DNA of 64,000 nucleotides from Oceanibaculum indicum P24. GTDB taxonomy: Bacteria > Pseudomonadota > Alphaproteobacteria > Oceanibaculales > Oceanibaculaceae. Under the pieces are notes generated by a model that ran no database searches, was not told the origin of the DNA, and worked only from the letters and a program-made list of their open reading frames with translations. Location of the stretch: contig NZ_AMRL01000002.1 of NCBI RefSeq assembly GCF_000299935.1, positions 1 to 64,000 on the forward strand, written 5' to 3'. Positions within the stretch are counted from its first letter, which is position 1, and the number at the start of each line of letters is the position of its first letter. The position numbers were made by a program, and so were the translations under genes. Positions 63,332-64,000 of the stretch are shown piece by piece.

Positions 63332-64000
63332 CTAAGCCTGTGTAATCGCTCGTTCGACGCGCGGGTAATAGAGCGCCATCGTCACCCCCCGCGCCACCTG
63401 GAAGCCCATGAAGGCGACCCACAGGCCGGTATTGCCCCAGAGCGGGATCAGCGCCTCCCCCAGCGCCACACACAGCGCCAGACAGGCGATCATCGCATTG
63501 CGCACTTCCACGGTGCGCGTGGCGCCCAGGAAGATACCGTCGAAGGTATAGCCCCAGACCGACAGCAGCGGCGCCGCAATGGCCCAGGGCAGCAGGGCAT
63601 AGGCGGCCAGCCGGACCGCCTCGATACCGGTCAGCACACGCACCAGCGCCGGCCCCACGGCCAGCCAGGCCAGCGCGAACAGCACGGCGAAGATCAGCGC
63701 CCACAGGAAACAGGTGCGCACCGCGCGGCGCACCTCCGCCCGGTCGCGGCTGCCGACGGCGCGACCGACCAGCACTTCGGCGGCATGGGCGAAGGCATCC
63801 AGCGCATAGGCCATGATCGACTGGAACTGCAGCATGATGGCGTTGGCGGCGAGCGTGATGTCGCCCATCGACGCGCCCTTGGCGGTGAAATAGCCGAAGG
63901 CGGTCAGCAGGCACAGCGTGCGGATGAAAATATCACGGTTCACCTTCACCATCTGCCTGAGCCGCACGGCATCGAGGATGAGGGCGCGGCGGAAACTGCC
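63332..64000 (-). CDS. MATE family efflux transporter (DinF-like), partial
   Basis: C-terminal 222 residues of a MATE multidrug/sodium antiporter; the gene begins beyond base 64000. About six hydrophobic helices are visible. Conserved sequence includes LAANAIMLQFQSIMAYALDAFAHAAEVLVGRAVGSRD, the loop of the second half of DinF-like MATE proteins, and YTFDGIFLGATRT. The stop is at 63332. Exact substrate unknown. Confidence 0.9.
   Translation of the reverse strand, partial: GSFRRALILDAVRLRQMVKVNRDIFIRTLCLLTAFGYFTAKGASMGDITLAANAIMLQFQSIMAYALDAFAHAAEVLVGRAVGSRDRAEVRRAVRTCFLWALIFAVLFALAWLAVGPALVRVLTGIEAVRLAAYALLPWAIAAPLLSVWGYTFDGIFLGATRTVEVRNAMIACLALCVALGEALIPLWGNTGLWVAFMGFQVARGVTMALYYPRVERAITQA

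Noticed and set aside
1-64000. CRISPR arrays, tRNA or rRNA genes, insertion sequences
   Set aside because: I looked for regularly spaced repeats, cloverleaf-like GC-rich segments with TTCGA-type loops and transposase-like proteins in all gaps and recognised none; the only repeats are the five dispersed palindromes and one 12-bp tandem.

Overview
The window is a GC-rich chromosomal segment of an alphaproteobacterium, most likely a Rhodospirillales-type organism (inference). Support comes from the order rpmH-rnpA-yidD-yidC-engB-argB, a class I lysyl-tRNA synthetase, argH-lptM-lysA followed by a TIGR02302/DUF4175 gene with tlpA divergent, the block mcd / small twin-TM protein / cobalamin adenosyltransferase / etfBA / hbd, and pheA-kdsB divergent from a membrane-anchored cytochrome c. 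Nearly all of it is ordinary housekeeping and metabolic DNA. No tRNA, rRNA, insertion sequence or CRISPR array was recognised.

Layout. 1-2.1 kb (minus): exopolysaccharide export genes, facing a degenerate GGDEF/EAL-like protein (2.5-3.8 kb, plus). 3.8-8.6 kb: an IlvD/Edd dehydratase-MFS-quinone oxidoreductase operon with a divergent GntR regulator and a palindromic operator between them. 8.8-13.3 kb: glpD-glpK and a Tat-exported multicopper oxidase. 13.4-19.7 kb: argH-lptM-lysA-TIGR02302, tlpA divergent. 19.7-25.1 kb: an acyl-CoA/ethylmalonyl-CoA related block feeding electrons to ETF. 25.2-34.5 kb: a methyltransferase, an AEC transporter, an XPD/DinG-like helicase, Tam, an orphan histidine kinase, and a TVP38-flavoprotein pair. 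34.7-44.6 kb: lysK, dnaX-ybaB, a dCTP deaminase, and the rpmH to argB run. 44.7-46.7 kb: the SRP RNA gene ffs followed by an AT-rich two-gene island (RloB-like TOPRIM-type protein plus RloA-like AAA ATPase), resembling an AbiL/RloAB phage-defence module. 46.8-51.2 kb: nudC, pheA, kdsB, cytochrome c, hisN. 51.3-58 kb: a Yej-type peptide ABC importer and a GhrA-like reductase. 58-64 kb: YihY, MarR, an M17 peptidase, a GST, a TAXI binding protein and a truncated MATE transporter.

Two things stand out. First, the RloAB-like pair is the only clearly foreign DNA here and ends just upstream of the ffs promoter. Second, five copies of a roughly 100-bp imperfect palindrome occur, each in a tail-to-tail gap between two convergent genes. 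Every convergent protein-gene gap longer than 100 bp carries one and no other kind of gap does. Stem bases differ between copies in a compensatory way, which suggests selected structure, such as bidirectional terminators.
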